64,000 nt of DNA, taken from positions 10,359,501 through 10,423,500 of the forward strand of contig JAPQWV010000005.1 of assembly GCA_027422505.1 (NCBI GenBank), written 5' to 3'. The translations under genes and the position numbers were made by a program. This document shows positions 44,189-56,333 of the stretch, piece after piece. The stretch comes from Craterostigma plantagineum (taxonomy: Eukaryota > Streptophyta > Magnoliopsida > Lamiales > Linderniaceae). Numbering within the stretch: the stretch's first letter is position 1; every line of letters starts with the position of its first letter. The notes beneath the pieces were generated by a model. It did no database searches. It saw only the letters and a list, made by a program, of their open reading frames with translations, and was not told where the DNA came from.

Positions 44189-44951
44189 GGGAGTGCTGAG
44201 TGGCTTGCTCTGATCTTGTGGAATTTCTTCAAGATGTCTTTGATGTATTTAGTCTGACTGATGAATATCCCATCATCGAGCTGCCTTACTTGAAGTCCTA
44301 AGAAGAACTGCATCTCTCCCATGTGGCTCATTTCAAATTTGCTCTTCATCAATTCTCCAAATCTCTTGCATAGCCGTGGATTTGTTGATCTGAATATGAT
44401 GTCATCTACATAGACTTGGACGACCATCAAATCTTTGTCTTGCCATTTTATGAAGAGGGTCGTATCGATCGTTCCTCGGATAAAGCCAGATTTTACGAGG
44501 AAATCGCCAATACGTCATACCAAGCGCGTGGAGCTTGTTTCAGTCCATAGAGAGCTTTGTCCAATCGATAGACGTGATCGCGATGTTTTTGATCAATGAA
44601 GCCTTCTAGCTGAGCGACGTAGACTTTCTCTTTTAGCACGCCATTGAGAAAGGCGGTCTTTACATCCATTTGGTAGACTTTGAAGTCTTTATGAGCCGCA
44701 TAAGCCAGGAAGAGACGAATGGCTTCGATTCGGGCAACAGGAGCATATGTCTCGTCGTAGTCAATTCCTTCCTGTTGGTTATAGCCCTTCGCAACCAATC
44801 TAGCTTTGATTCTAATCACTTCGCCATCTTCATTCTTTTTGTTTTTAAATACCCATTTCGTTTCGATGATTGTTTTCCCATGCGGTCGGGATACTAGGGT
44901 CCACACTTGAAAACGCTCAAATTGGTTGATTTCATCTTGCATTGCTATCAC
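44008..44951 (-). pseudogene. Element A: reverse transcriptase
   Basis: [79 protein letters not shown]; then a frameshift near 44490 and VQVYVDDIIFRSTNPRLC with the catalytic YVDD, EMSHMGEMQFFLGLQVRQ and FISQTKYIKDILKKF. All RT landmarks are recognisable; the frame is interrupted at least twice. Confidence 0.85.
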
Positions 44952-45251
44952 CCAATCCGGGTCTTTTAGTGCGTCTGCTACCTTAGTTGGCTCATTTTGG
45001 CTTAAGAAGCAGCTGAATAAATTGTGTCGATGACGTGTTGTACTCCACGTGAAGGATCACCAATAATCTGATCAACTGGATGTGATCGAATCCATTTTCG
45101 CTCATGGGGTAGCGCAGTGCTAGACACATCAGTCATTTGAGGACTGAGACTTCCAATGATTTCAGATTCATCAGGAGATAGAGGTAAGTCAGATTCTGCA
45201 TTTGGATTAAGTCATTCTGTAGAGACTTCCTCATTTACTGTTGTAGGTTCG

Positions 45252-46424
45252 TCATTGATCTGTGGTAATTCTGAATCGGGTGAGGTAGGGAAATTTTAAG
45301 AGCTCGGTATACTGGTCGTCGAGTGGGAATTCCACTAACGGTGTTGCTATAATATTTTCTGACCAATATACAGGCTCAAAGAGAGAGTCCAAATCTTCCA
45401 ACGCAAGTTTCAGTGCTTCTTCAGACGTTGAATCTGGAGTTGTTGCCATCTTCTTTTGGTTTTGTGCCAACACACCAGTGTATACGGGTTCTGAACTGTC
45501 GTATTCAGAAGTCACTGGGTTTGGTACGGGTCCTGAACTGAGGTGTGCAGGAGCCATTTCTGCCACTTCGTGGAAATTGACGTTGTATCTTTCTTTGATT
45601 GATCGGTTGGACTTGATGTAAACTCGATACGCCTTTGACGTTGATGAATACCCAACGAATTTGGCTTCGAATGCTTTAGGATCGAACTTAGCACGTTGCT
45701 GTCTGTCATTCGCCACAAAGCACTTGCACCCGAAGACCTTGAAGAATGAGATATTGGGTACTCGCTTGTGTATTATTTCGTACGGAGTTTTATTAAACAG
45801 CTTGTGAACCACCGTCCTATTCTGAGTGAAACAGGCGGTATTTACTGCTTCAGCTTATAGAAAGTGTGGGAGGCTGGAATGAATCAGCATTGTACGGGCG
45901 GCCTCTACTAGAGTTCTGTTTTTCCTTTCCACAACCCCGTTCTGTTTGGGGGTTTTGGCGGCCGAGAATTGCTGATGAATGCCAAGTTTCTGATAAAAGT
46001 CACTGAGATACTTGTTTTTGAACTTAGTGCCGTTGTCCGTTCGGATGACTTGGATGGACAGTTGCAGCAAATTCTGAGTAGTGTTCACGAAATTAACTAT
46101 CAAGTCCCCTGTCTCATCTTTAGTTCGGAGGAACATCATCCATGTGTAGCGGGAATAATCATCAACGATAACTAGTACGTACTTTCGCCCACTAATACTA
46201 TGTGTCTGCATAGGTCCACAGAGATCCATATGTAGCAATTTCAGAGGACGTGAAGTGGAGGCAACTAGTTTAACATGATGAGATGCTCGCTTCATTTTTC
46301 CTAATTGACATGCCGAACACTGATGCTCTTTTTGTAGACTAATTGTTGGTAGACTGTGAACCAACTTTTCATTGATAGTCGTTGAAGAGCTTTGATGTTT
46401 AGATGAGACACACGTTGATGCCAT
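45252..46424 (-). pseudogene. Element A: integrase
   Basis: The zinc domain ends CSACQLGKMKRASH. The catalytic triad is visible: Asp in LLHMDLCGP, Asp in IRTDNGTKFKN and Glu in NGVVERKNRTLVEAARTML. After a stop near 45855 the C-terminal part continues as NKTPYEIIHKRVPNISFFKV, VFGCKCFVAND, AKFVGYSSTSKAYRVY. A Ser/Asp-rich linker to RT follows. A frameshift at about 46300-46424 separates it from the protease. Confidence 0.85.
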
Positions 46425-46840
46425 AAGCTGTTCCTCTGAATTGTAATCTGGGAGATGAGGCGAACAGCTGTCGTAGTCCGCACAGACGTTAGATTGATCG
46501 TGTAAAGATTAGATTTCCGAAGTCCTTGCAGGAGTTCTTTGTTCTGACTGTCCAATATTCTGCACCGGTCAGCATGAAAGACCACCTGGAAGCCTTTGTC
46601 ACAGAATTGGCCTATGCTGAACAAGTTATGGCGGAGACATTCGACGTAAGAGACATCATTTATTGTCAGATTTTTTAGAATGATGTTCCCAACTCCTAGT
46701 ATGGGGGCTGAGTCGTTATTTCCGAATCTGACTTTTCCATTTGATCTGTCTTTGTAGTTGCTCAGCAGCTCTTGTATTCCCGTCATGTGTGTGGAGCAAC
46801 CAGAGTCAAGGTACCACACATGATGGATCTGCAAAAACAA
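46301..46840 (-). pseudogene. Element A: protease and pre-integrase
   Basis: HHVWYLDSGCSTHMTG has the aspartic-protease D-S-G of copia elements, followed by NGKVRFGNNDSAPILGVGNI, VSYVECLRHNLFSIGQFCDK and LWHQRVSHLNIKALQRLS (pre-integrase His motif). The end of the frame shifts out at about 46350. Confidence 0.85.
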
Positions 46841-46873
46841 TTAGAGCGCTTTAAGTATCCACTTGTAAATGGG

Positions 46874-48237
46874 TCATCGTGGATTAGCAGATTTCGTTTT
46901 AGGTTCAGATACTGTTCCTAAATTATTACTTTTAGTGGCTTTAGCAACCCAAACCATCTTTAAAGATGTGGATTTGGTTTTGCCCGTGGTAGGAGACTTG
47001 GCCTTTTTGGCTTTTGTCTTATTAGGCGGAGTCTTAGGAACCCATTTGGGTTGAACCTGGCAGGGAATGTTAATTTCAGCACGAACAAATGCTTTGGTAG
47101 GCTTGATCGAGGAAAAAATCTTCTCATTGGATAGTCTCCTAAGGTGTTTGGTGGATTCAATCTTAACGGGATACCTTAGGTGAGAACAAGCATGTATGGC
47201 GCCATATGCTTTCTTAGTGGCTGGATCTTGTTTCCTACGGGTCATCCTAGAAGCATTTGTCTTAGAATGGATGTTTGGTTTTGTAGATGAAGAGCCTATT
47301 TCAAAGTTGGTGCTTCTAAAGATGATAGGTTTTAAAGAACAAGTAGAAGCAATTAATTGGAGAGATCAAATAGGTCTTTTATTTCTACGAATGTCTTTTA
47401 TTTTTACAGAAGGAGAAGATAAACTTGTAACTTTAACATCTATGGGCTCCTTCTTAATATCTAGGCTGGACACTTTCACCTTCGGTTTCTCTAGCTCAAG
47501 TACTACGCTCCCTGTCGACGTAGTAGATACAAAGTTAGAGTTAGTATTTTTAACATTTTTATTTTTAGACTTATGATCTTTTGAAGACGATTTTTCTTTC
47601 TTCACGCTTTTCAGAATGATATTTTCTTTTGGAGGAGATGTGTGAGAAATGGTGCTTGAGATAGAGGAAGCTTTGAGATTTTCCATCTCTTTTTGGAATT
47701 TAGTCTTTTCAGCTTCAAAATTCTCTCTTTCTTTATCTAAGACAATTCGTAATTCCTCTATTTTCTTAACTATAGGAGGGATGTAGAGAGAATTTTCAGA
47801 ACGATGATTTTGAACTTCCTCATTTTTAGAATGATCTTCAAGAAAATTAACAGTTTCAAGGCTCCAGCCCTTGGGAGATACCCAAGTTTTGTCGCGTTGA
47901 TTCAGCTCGATGTATGAAAAGGGTATTTCAGCCCTTGTAATGGCTTGTCTCTTGGCTTCTTCTTCCTCAAATATTACTTTTGAGTTGGTAAAGTTCATAA
48001 GAGAAGTTAGTCCGAGACCCATGTACGAGATATCATATAGTTGTTTGCAATCAACTTTCTTCAGGTTATGTGGGTTCTCATAGCCTAAGCCATACTTATA
48101 GTCATAGAATTCTAAGTCCTTGGGCTGATTCAAGAATATAGTTTGATCAGTATGTGCCCTTTTCACAACAAGATCTTCTAACTTCTTGGTTTTAGTATAT
48201 AGCTTCTTACGCTCATCTCCTAAGAGGGCAAAGTTAT
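46874..48237 (-). pseudogene. Element A: long coiled-coil linker between gag and protease, distal part
   Basis: Two frames, 48237-47366 and 47245-46874. The first is ~290 codons: KLYTKTKKLEDLVVKRAH, YDYKYGLGYENPHNLKKVDC, then a Lys/Glu-rich heptad region (KIEELRIVLDKERENFEAEK) and a Ser/Lys-rich tail. The second is basic and Pro/Lys-rich (KWVPKTPPNKTKAKKAK). The section before 48237 is cut by a solo LTR; it joins the coiled coil at 50756-51341. Such long insertions between gag zinc knuckle and protease occur in some copia lineages. Confidence 0.7.
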
Positions 48238-50750
48238 TGTGGCGCCCCACGCCACTACACTACTATACGACTCTATGACTAATAAAATACGACTTCGAAA
48301 AATAAAATGCAAGAGTTATGTTTGAAAACGTCGATAACTCCTGTACTCGACCAAACAAAACGCATTCACCAAACCATTAGACTTGCAAACTCTTAGCAAA
48401 AATGACTTTACTTTCAAAAAGGAATAGTTCTCCCACAACATTCAAACTGACAAACTACGCAGCTCGAATCGACCATATATAACATATAAATACACATAGC
48501 ATACAAAGAGATGTCCAAAATGTGACCAGACACAGTTCAACGGTAAGTAGGAAACTATACAAACTCAAAACAAAAGAACTCGCTCGCCCACATGTCGTCA
48601 TCCATGTACACGCCATCTCAAAAGTCTGCGGGAGCTTCATCAGCTAGCCTCAAAAGCGAGTATCAAACAACATAATCGGGCTCACCTACAACACATGAAC
48701 GACGTGAGCTAATTGCTCAGTAAGCGAATGCCATAATAATATATCGTGTAAAAATGCTCGGAACTATATCGGCCTGCGATATGAATTCCTCGAATGAATC
48801 AAGTGCAACATGGTATGCTATATGCCACTCATGCTCTCGTAACTATGCAGTCATACCCTCAAAATAATTCACTCAATATGGGCCCTGAGACCGAAGACTA
48901 TGATACCGAAGAGCTCAATCAATATCAATGAGGGCCATAAATATCAATTCTGCACGGTCTTTTTCACCCGCCCAAAAATAGCTGCACGGTCTTTTTCACC
49001 CGTCCAAAAAAGACGTCGTCACGTCGGGCCAATAATGGCGCGGTACCGCCAAAAGGGGAAGGGCTCGAGTGGACCATCCCATCGAAGGCGGTCTTCTCCA
49101 CCACGAGATTCCCTCGCGTATCATAGTATCGTCTCACAAAAGGACATAATGCACCTCACCGATCTGTCTCGCCCAAAGCGACTATATGAAATTCCTCACA
49201 TGCTTATCGCCAGTCGTCCAAAGAGACGTAAATGACACGATGTAAATGAAACGGTGCACAAATGCAAGGAATATCACACTCGTATTCGAAACAGTAATTC
49301 GTGCCAAATGACATACACCCAAATCACTTGGGCTAACAAATAGTTCAACTCAAATCACATAAGGTCATATCTCAACAAATATTAAAACAACGTATATGGC
49401 GACTCGCGCCTGAGGTACAATTATTAATACTAAATAATTCGTACCTCCCAAGTAATCAAATAAATCATAGCACATATATCACAACGATACAAATAAAGCT
49501 AGGTTCATGTGTCGTAGTTGCATGGGACAGTCGCTTACCTTTACACGTTCTATACTGAATATCGTAGTCCCAACTACAAGGCTAGTGCCTATGCTTATAT
49601 GTGCTTTCTTCACCGTAACTTTAATAGCCCTAATATTTCGAATTAAGAGAATATATGGACCGATGGCTATGGCTATGTATATCAGACATTTGCTAGTATT
49701 GATTTGTTAAAAAGGTAATAAGAAAATCCATACCAAACGTCGAATATGCGGCTTTAGGTTCCTAAATAACGAAACAAGAGACATTAGTTGAGGAATAATT
49801 TTAGGTGTGACTAACATATACATGCTTATATGTATGAACTTCAATAAAATATTAGTTCCAAGAAGGATTAACATATTACTTACTTGTTCTTGTTCCAGAC
49901 GTGATGAAGGTGTGTGAAATGGAGAATAAGTTATAATTAAGAGTGGTATAAGACCATGAACGAAATAGGGTTTCATATACATGATTAAGGCGGTTAGTTT
50001 ATTCCTTGCTCTTTACGTTAACTAATACTTATCATATTAACACCCATACATGTATATCATTGTCTAAGTATTTTAATTGCCTAATGAGTTTCATATGTGA
50101 GATACACCCACGTAACTATACTTCCATTCATACTATGTTATGCAATTTATTATTAATAACTAGGAATACTAAGTAAAATATTGTACTTTGTCTAACTAAT
50201 TTGCATAAGCTTAGTATAATTTAATAGTAATAATAATAATACTTATGAAATTCTACTCACATGAATGTTGAATAATATATTATGCATACACGTGTAATTA
50301 ATTATACCTAGCAATCGACACGTGTAAATAGCGGCGTCTACCGGCTCACGTATAATTAGTAGTACTTAGTATTGACACGTGTATGATTACTCGCCACGTA
50401 TCACACAAGAAACCGACTAAAGTAATTAGGATAAAGAACTTCTAATTTATTTATTTAATATTTATTTGTATTATTATTATTATTTGAAAATATTAAGTAG
50501 ACACGTGTAACTATTCGCCTCTAATGACTTATATACTATTTCTCATACCAAAATTCCTAGGATTTAAATATATTAAAATGCCGAAATTAATAACATGCAA
50601 TTTCTAAAAATGCACATAGCATGCAAGACAAATAATTCAAATAATATGCATAACAGGCACACATATATTAGCACGTAATTCACATAAGATGAGAATGCAA
50701 TGCATGATTCATATTGGCCAACTAGGGTTAGGAATTGTTCGGGTATCACA
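48238..50750 (-). mobile_element. Gypsy solo LTR inside element A (TSD GTTAT)
   Basis: 2513 bp; plus-strand left end TGTGGCGCCCCACG, right end GGGTATCACA; flanked by GTTAT at 48233-48237 and 50751-50755. The family block (CATCCATGTAC...CTCAAAAGTC) lies at 48609-48637. It has a two-copy repeat of GCACGGTCTTTTTCACCCG (48951-49005) and four ACACGTGT words at 50288-50490. No internal region. Confidence 0.9.
50288..50490 (-). repeat. ACACGTGT (G-box-like) word array in a solo LTR
   Basis: Four exact ACACGTGT palindromes plus two CACGTA relatives occur in ~200 bp near the LTR start (element orientation). CACGTG is the G-box core bound by plant bZIP and bHLH factors. Confidence 0.65.
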
Positions 50751-50755
50751 GTTAT

Positions 50756-51341
50756 TCTCCACCGTAATCTTGGCGGCTTGACAGTCATCTAGGTCCTTCA
50801 CAAGTTCACAAACCTTGCTATTCGATTTATCTAATTCGGCTTCTAGATTAGTGATCTTGGAAGTTGCTTCTGCTAATCTACAATTGAGATTAGCTTTCTC
50901 ATTGAGATTTCTAATCAAGCAATTATAGTTATTTTCTAGCATGTCTTCTAGTTCCTTCACTTTCGAGCTATGCTTCTCTAACGAAATATGCTTAGTCTCG
51001 CTAAGGTTCGAGCTCTTAGTTAGTTCATCTATTTTCGCACTAGAGCTCCTAAATTCTAATTCGAGACTAGCTATTTTCTCCTCAGACTTAGCTAGTTTCT
51101 TCTCTATTTCCTTTACGCTTTTCTGCTCACGTTGCATGTTAGTGTATGCTAATTGATAAGATTCTAACATGGTCAATAATGTCGAAGGAGAGAATACCTC
51201 ATGTGAAGAATCGGATGCTTGGTCCTCGTCAGTCGAATTTGAATATTCGGCGTCTGATTGTTTGTCTTGGCGGGCCATTAGAGCTAGATTCTCTTCCTCT
51301 GAGCTAGACGTGTCCTCGAGCCAGTGGTCTTGTTCAACCAT
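50756..51341 (-). pseudogene. Element A: coiled-coil linker, proximal part
   Basis: MVEQDHWLEDTSSSEEENLA, then an acidic Ser/Asp region and a long Leu/Lys/Glu heptad region (EKKLAKSEEKIASLELEFRS, NLNCRLAEATSKITNLEAEL). It follows the gag zinc knuckle in the same element. The reading ends at the solo LTR junction; the last codons of the open frame come from LTR sequence. Confidence 0.7.
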
Positions 51342-51428
51342 TAGAGCTACTCCAACTTCATTTTGTTTCGTAAGTTGAAGCTTCCTGGAGTAGTAATTAG
51401 TGTCTCTCTTCTTCGGGAGAGTACATTC

Positions 51429-52399
51429 TCAGGCGTAATGACCAGGTTTTCCACAGTTAAAGCATTTGGTCGGTTCTTTGATAGTCTTTACCTCAGAAGT
51501 CTCAGGTGCAGGTTCTTTGTTCTTCGAGCTTGAGGTCCTAAGTCGATTGGCTGATGATGAGGACTTCTTTTTGAAGTACTGTTTGTTCATCATTTTCCCA
51601 ATTAGCGCCAACTGCTGTCCCAGCATTTTCATGTCACGCTCCATGTCTGAATCTAATTCGTCTTCAGATTCTGAGGGGGTAGGAGGCTTGACGATATTTT
51701 CTTTTTGCAATTTTGTGCTCCTCCTGTCTGAGACTAGGGCAACTGAGTCATCGATAAGTTTGCCCTTCTGCTCCTTCTGAATCTCGCTTATTTTCTTCCT
51801 CGTGCTGTGCAAGGTTGTCAAACATGGCATGGATATCCAGCTCCTCAAGGTCTTTATTATGTCTCATCTGAGTGGATATCTTTTTTCATTCTGAGGGCGG
51901 GGAGGAAAGAAATCTGATGTTGGTTTCCATGTTTGTCTTAGAGATTTCTATTTTCCTCATCTCATTTAAGAGGGTGAGATATCTCTGGTATAGATCTCGT
52001 AGGCTGTGAGAATATTAGCCTTCTTGGCCTTGATACCGACTTCTGTTCGTTGCATCATCTTGTGCAGCTCATCCCACATTCCCTTAGCGGTTGGAATACT
52101 ATCGATCTGTCGATAGATATCATTTGGGATTCCATGCATAAGCGTGTTCTTCGCTATTAGATCAGCTTTTTCTCTCACTCTTTCCTCCGCAGTATATTCC
52201 CTAGGCTCTTTCAGTCGCCTAGAGGCAGGAATTGGAGGGTTGGCAGTGTTGTCCCCGGGAACATCTACCCAGAACTGAGCTGGACCTTGCTCAATTGATG
52301 AGAGAAGGTCTTCTGCATGTTCCTTTAGCTCTATGAAATTTAGAAATCGGCTTCTCCAGACTGTATATTCGCCTCTCTTGAGAATTGAAGGACGATTAT
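51429..52399 (-). pseudogene. Element A: gag main part with zinc knuckle
   Basis: GEYTVWRSRFLNFIELKEHA, WVDVPGDNTANPPIPASRRL, GIPNDIYRQIDSIPTAKGMW and EVGIKAKKANILTAYE; then an indel relative to B removes part of the DSLKAKPEESLNE region and shifts the frame near 51990. A Ser-rich region and a CCHC knuckle (CFNCGKPGHYA) follow, where a stop interrupts the knuckle before its last Cys. The first gag codons lie across the solo LTR at 54894-54918. Confidence 0.85.
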
Positions 52400-54888
52400 T
52401 GTGGCGCCCCGCCATTTGCAACTCTAATCTTACACTAATTTACGTGACTATAGAAATATAAATATATTACATACGAAATACCGATAGAATTTTTCGATTT
52501 TACACAGCAAATCATACCCTGCTAATTTACAATACCAACGTTTTACAATAAAAACATTATTCGAATGTTTTACATACAATAGAAATATATTTTACAGCAC
52601 ACAGCGTAATTTACACAACACCCGCCACACAGGTCGCATCCATGTACACACCACCCTCAAAAGTCACCGGAAGTTCCAGAAGGACCAGCCTCGCCTTTTA
52701 CAGGTTCACGTACCGTGTTCACTGCGTCTACAACACATAAAAACATGGGATGAGCTATAAAGCTCAGTAAGTGGAAATATGCATGTATGCACGTGTCCAC
52801 TAGCAAAAGCATCCGCGCCCGTGCTTTCTAACACTCACACACCCATATTTCTTTTATCATTTCCTTTTCCATTTCCTTCTTATTTCTATCAGGCCCATAG
52901 CTAACTTACTACTTGCACCACCATAAAATGAGCTCAAATCCTATTCAAATAAAATAAGATAGTCAGCCCACTCTGGTTAAGACAAACTAGGGTTTATCTC
53001 CAGTTTTATCGTTCACCAGGTCGCCCCTCTATCTGGCGATCGTCCTTTTTCATTGCGGTTGCCTTTCCTGGCACTCTGGCTTACGCCATGTGTCTCGTCC
53101 AGGTGACCCTCGTCCGCTACCTAAATAATTTAGGTTCATACATTCGACGGTTTACCCCCGTCATTGTGCCTTTGTAGAAGTAGCTATACTATGACTCTTC
53201 ATGAGTCTACATCAAATACTAATGTCTTCAAACATATTTTGTTTTCAAGACGACCATATACTGTGCATACTCATACTTCTACTCCTCACATTATTCATGT
53301 ATGCACATGCTCATGTCACATAATAATGCAATAAATGTTTACTATGCAAAAACATATCTAAACATTTCACTTCATCACTCATCACCACATATTCACGTCA
53401 AAGCACATAGTCACATAAAACAAATACATATAACACAAATTATGTGTTGTAGGTGAGATTCCCACTTACCTGACGTCCTTAAGCTAATCGCTAACCGGTC
53501 TGTTGAGTTTCCTAAAATATCATCCTTTAACCACGAAAAGACAATAAAATCAGTTTATATATTATATTAGTTGACTACGTAAATTTTCGTTCGGAAATTC
53601 CATCAAAAAGGACGTTTGCCTATACCGTAAATTGACCCTGAAGACACCGAGAGGCAAATTAAGATCGGGCGTTACGAGAGACTATGCCCATTAGACACCG
53701 AGAGGCAAATTATGATCGGGCGTTACGAGAGGCAAATTATGATCGGGCGTTTCAAGTGACCTGATTCGAGAAGTGCATTACATGAACCCGCGAAATTCTA
53801 CACAGTAACTAAGTTCGCGAAGTGTTACACAGATTCGCGAACCCACACACAATTCGCAAAATCTCTACAATTCGTAAAACGATTCGCGAACTGATCATCT
53901 CACAGTTCGCGAATTTAAACCGACCCGCGAAACTCAGTTCGCAAACCTCATAGTTCGCGAAATATTACCCAAATTCACAAACCTATACACAGTTCGCGAA
54001 ATCCCTTTGATTCGCGAAACCAATTCGCAAACTCTCCATTCGTGAAATATGACTCGCGAAACAGATTTCACAATTCAGGATTCGCGAAAGTTATTTTACA
54101 CTCATTTCACGAATTCCTTCAATTCTGCGAACTCGTAATTTGCGAACTAACAAATACAATTCGCAGAACTCACAATTCGCGAACTCTTTTCACTCTTACA
54201 TACAGTTCGCGAAATTCTCATTCCACACTCATAATTCGCGAAACTTATTCTTTTCCCCAAAACTTTTGCTTCCCCAATGATTCGCAAATCAAGGTTCGTG
54301 AAACTCACATTTCACGACCCCATCATCACCAAAAACACTGTTACTACCCAGAAACTTGAGACCTTCAATCAAAATTCATTTCCTTCAAGAACACGATAAA
54401 CATCTAAAAAAAACTTCAAAATATATTTAGACCCTTTAAATTAAAAATCTGCATAAAACCTGAGCGTATCTTAACTTCTCACACTTAGAACATATTAAAT
54501 CATAATTAAAACGTAAAAGTTAGGATAGAAATTTATACCCTCTCCAAGCTTAACTCGACCTCTGTTGTTTGAGTTCTTCTTTAGCTTCTCTCTAAACTCC
54601 TAATTCTCGCTAATTACCAAATGAGGTGTTTAATTTCTTTTCTTTATCTCGTCCACTTAAGGTTAATGATAGGTAAATGACAAAATACTTTAACCTAATC
54701 CTTATCTTAAATCACGCAAGGTTTTCTCCTTTGATAAAACCTTTTCAAAGACCCACTATTACAATAATTATTAAGTTACGAAATTCTCCTCCCTTGAATC
54801 CATAATAAATAAAAATATGCAGTCATATAATCACGTAATATGCATGCAAATTTATTGGCCGGCTAACTTACGGGACCCGGGTATTACA
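52400..54888 (-). mobile_element. Gypsy solo LTR inside the gag of element A (TSD ATTAT)
   Basis: 2489 bp; plus-strand TGTGGCGCCCCGCC...GGGTATTACA; flanked by ATTAT (52395-52399, 54889-54893). The family block CAGGTCGCATCCATGTACAC...CCCTCAAAAGTC lies at 52629-52668. At 53640-53760 a ~27-bp unit with GAGAGGCAAATTATGATCGG is repeated about three times, and 53760-54310 is a TTCGCGAA word array. Confidence 0.9.
53760..54310 (-). repeat. TTCGCGAA word array in a solo LTR
   Basis: About 28 copies of TTCGCGAA or one-mismatch forms (TTCGCAAA, TTCGTGAA, CCCGCGAA) lie within ~550 bp, on average one per 20 bp, with unrelated sequence between them. Confidence 0.8.
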
Positions 54889-54893
54889 ATTAT

Positions 54894-54918
54894 CATTTCC
54901 TAGTGAGTAAGCATCCAT
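54894..54918 (-). pseudogene. Element A: first codons of gag
   Basis: Minus-strand ATG at 54916-54918 starts MDAYSLGND, the same N-terminus as element B. The frame is cut by the ATTAT-flanked solo LTR after these few codons. Confidence 0.8.
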
Positions 54919-55979
54919 GTCTTCTTCGAGTTGATGTAGGATCTTCGTTTGTTGTTTTGATGTCTTGAACTTATGTGATGTGCTTCACAAATAGCCGATA
55001 GTTAGTAGCGTTTGATTCTAGATTAGATTCGAGAATTATTTTTGACTCAATCTTTAAAGTTTGATCAAAAATTAATTCGTCGAGAAAAATTGTCAATGTT
55101 ACTGTTCTCGTGCGAGAGAGTGTGTCAGCGAAAAATTTTATGAGCGAGAAAAGTTGCTCAAAATCTTTTGGCCGAGAAAAAAATTTGGATTGCGAATTTA
55201 TTTCGAGCGCGGAGAAACAGTATTGTTTAATAAGTTTCTCGCTGGGTCAAAATAAATTCGTTGACTGAAAAAGTTTCTCGGACGCAAAAGGTTTTCGCTT
55301 AGTCAAACTGAGGAGTCTCACTGAAAAAGTTTTTCGACAGTAAGTTTTACGCACGCGAAGTCAAAATTGGTCTTTGTCGAAAAAGTTTTTCGCTAATTAA
55401 TGCTCGAGAAATGTTTCTACTAAAGTCGTTCTTGACAGAGACGACTTTAGGTCTGACTTCGTATTCTGATCGAGAAAAGTTCTCGCGCAGAGTTTTTCGA
55501 TCGAGAAATTAATCTGATCGAAGAATCTAGCGAGAAAAATTAAGATGATCGCAAAAAATCACAGAATACAATTAACACTGATTCATGCAAAAATGATGAA
55601 TTAGATCGTGAAATTACACCTATCTGCTCGAAATCAACTACTGACTACGCACGAACAGGCAATTAAACACGTCATGAAGCAAAATATGTCGAATTTAAGC
55701 AAAATCAGAACATGTTCAAACTGTTCTTCGCGCGAACAGTAACTTCTCGACTCAAATCAAATCTGCTAAATCGAAGTTCAAACAGCTACAGACCTAATCG
55801 CAATCAACTTATATCACTAAGACGAGCATGAAATTATCAAATTCAAGCCAAATAAGCACATAATTGAGCTATTAGATCGAAATTGAATTTCGCGCCAAAA
55901 CTGTTCTTCGATGGAACAGTGTCATAATTAAAATTTCAATCCAATTCTAACAATTTTCGATTCAAAACAGAACGAATCT
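54919..55979 (-). mobile_element. Leader of element A with CGAGAAA/TTTCTCG words
   Basis: A ~1.06-kb non-coding leader homologous to 41732-42794. Words of the type TTTCTCG, CGAGAAA, GTTTTTCG recur about 15-18 times at 55060-55560. Confidence 0.7.
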
Positions 55980-55991
55980 GCTCTGGTACCA
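55980..55991 (-). other. Primer binding site of element A (tRNA-iMet, one mismatch)
   Basis: Minus strand TGGTACCAGAGC, one base off the initiator tRNA-Met complement, two bases from the LTR. Confidence 0.8.
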
Positions 55992-55993
55992 AT

Positions 55994-56333
55994 TGTTAGG
56001 TCCTAATTAATCAACTCTATGATGCATTCTAAAGGAATCGATAAGAATTGCATAGATTGAGATTTCGATCTTAAACCTTCTTGGAGAGCTTTTTAGAGAA
56101 TCTCGAGTAGTGAGAGAAGATATTTTTGTTTCTCTCTCTAGAAATCGAATTGCAAGCCTTTCGGATCAAATTCTAAAATCTTCTCTATTAAGCTCAATGT
56201 TCACAAATGTATTTATACCAAACAAGCTTGGTATAAATAACAAATAAGTCTACACTAAGGACAAATACAATAAAAGCCCCAATCTACGAAGACAGCTAAT
56301 GAATCAAAGCACAATTAAAATTGATATTCTACA
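55994..56333 (-). mobile_element. 5' LTR of element A
   Basis: A 340-bp LTR (minus strand TGTAGAATATC...GACCTAACA), pair of 42809-43158, with the TATA hairpin at 56212-56237. Its outer flank is the truncated LTR of gypsy element C, so A probably inserted into that LTR. Confidence 0.8.

Noticed and set aside
53760..54310. CRISPR-like or satellite array of short repeats
   Set aside because: The words are only ~8 bp and the spacing is irregular; no constant repeat-spacer unit exists, and the region lies wholly inside a plant LTR with target duplications.
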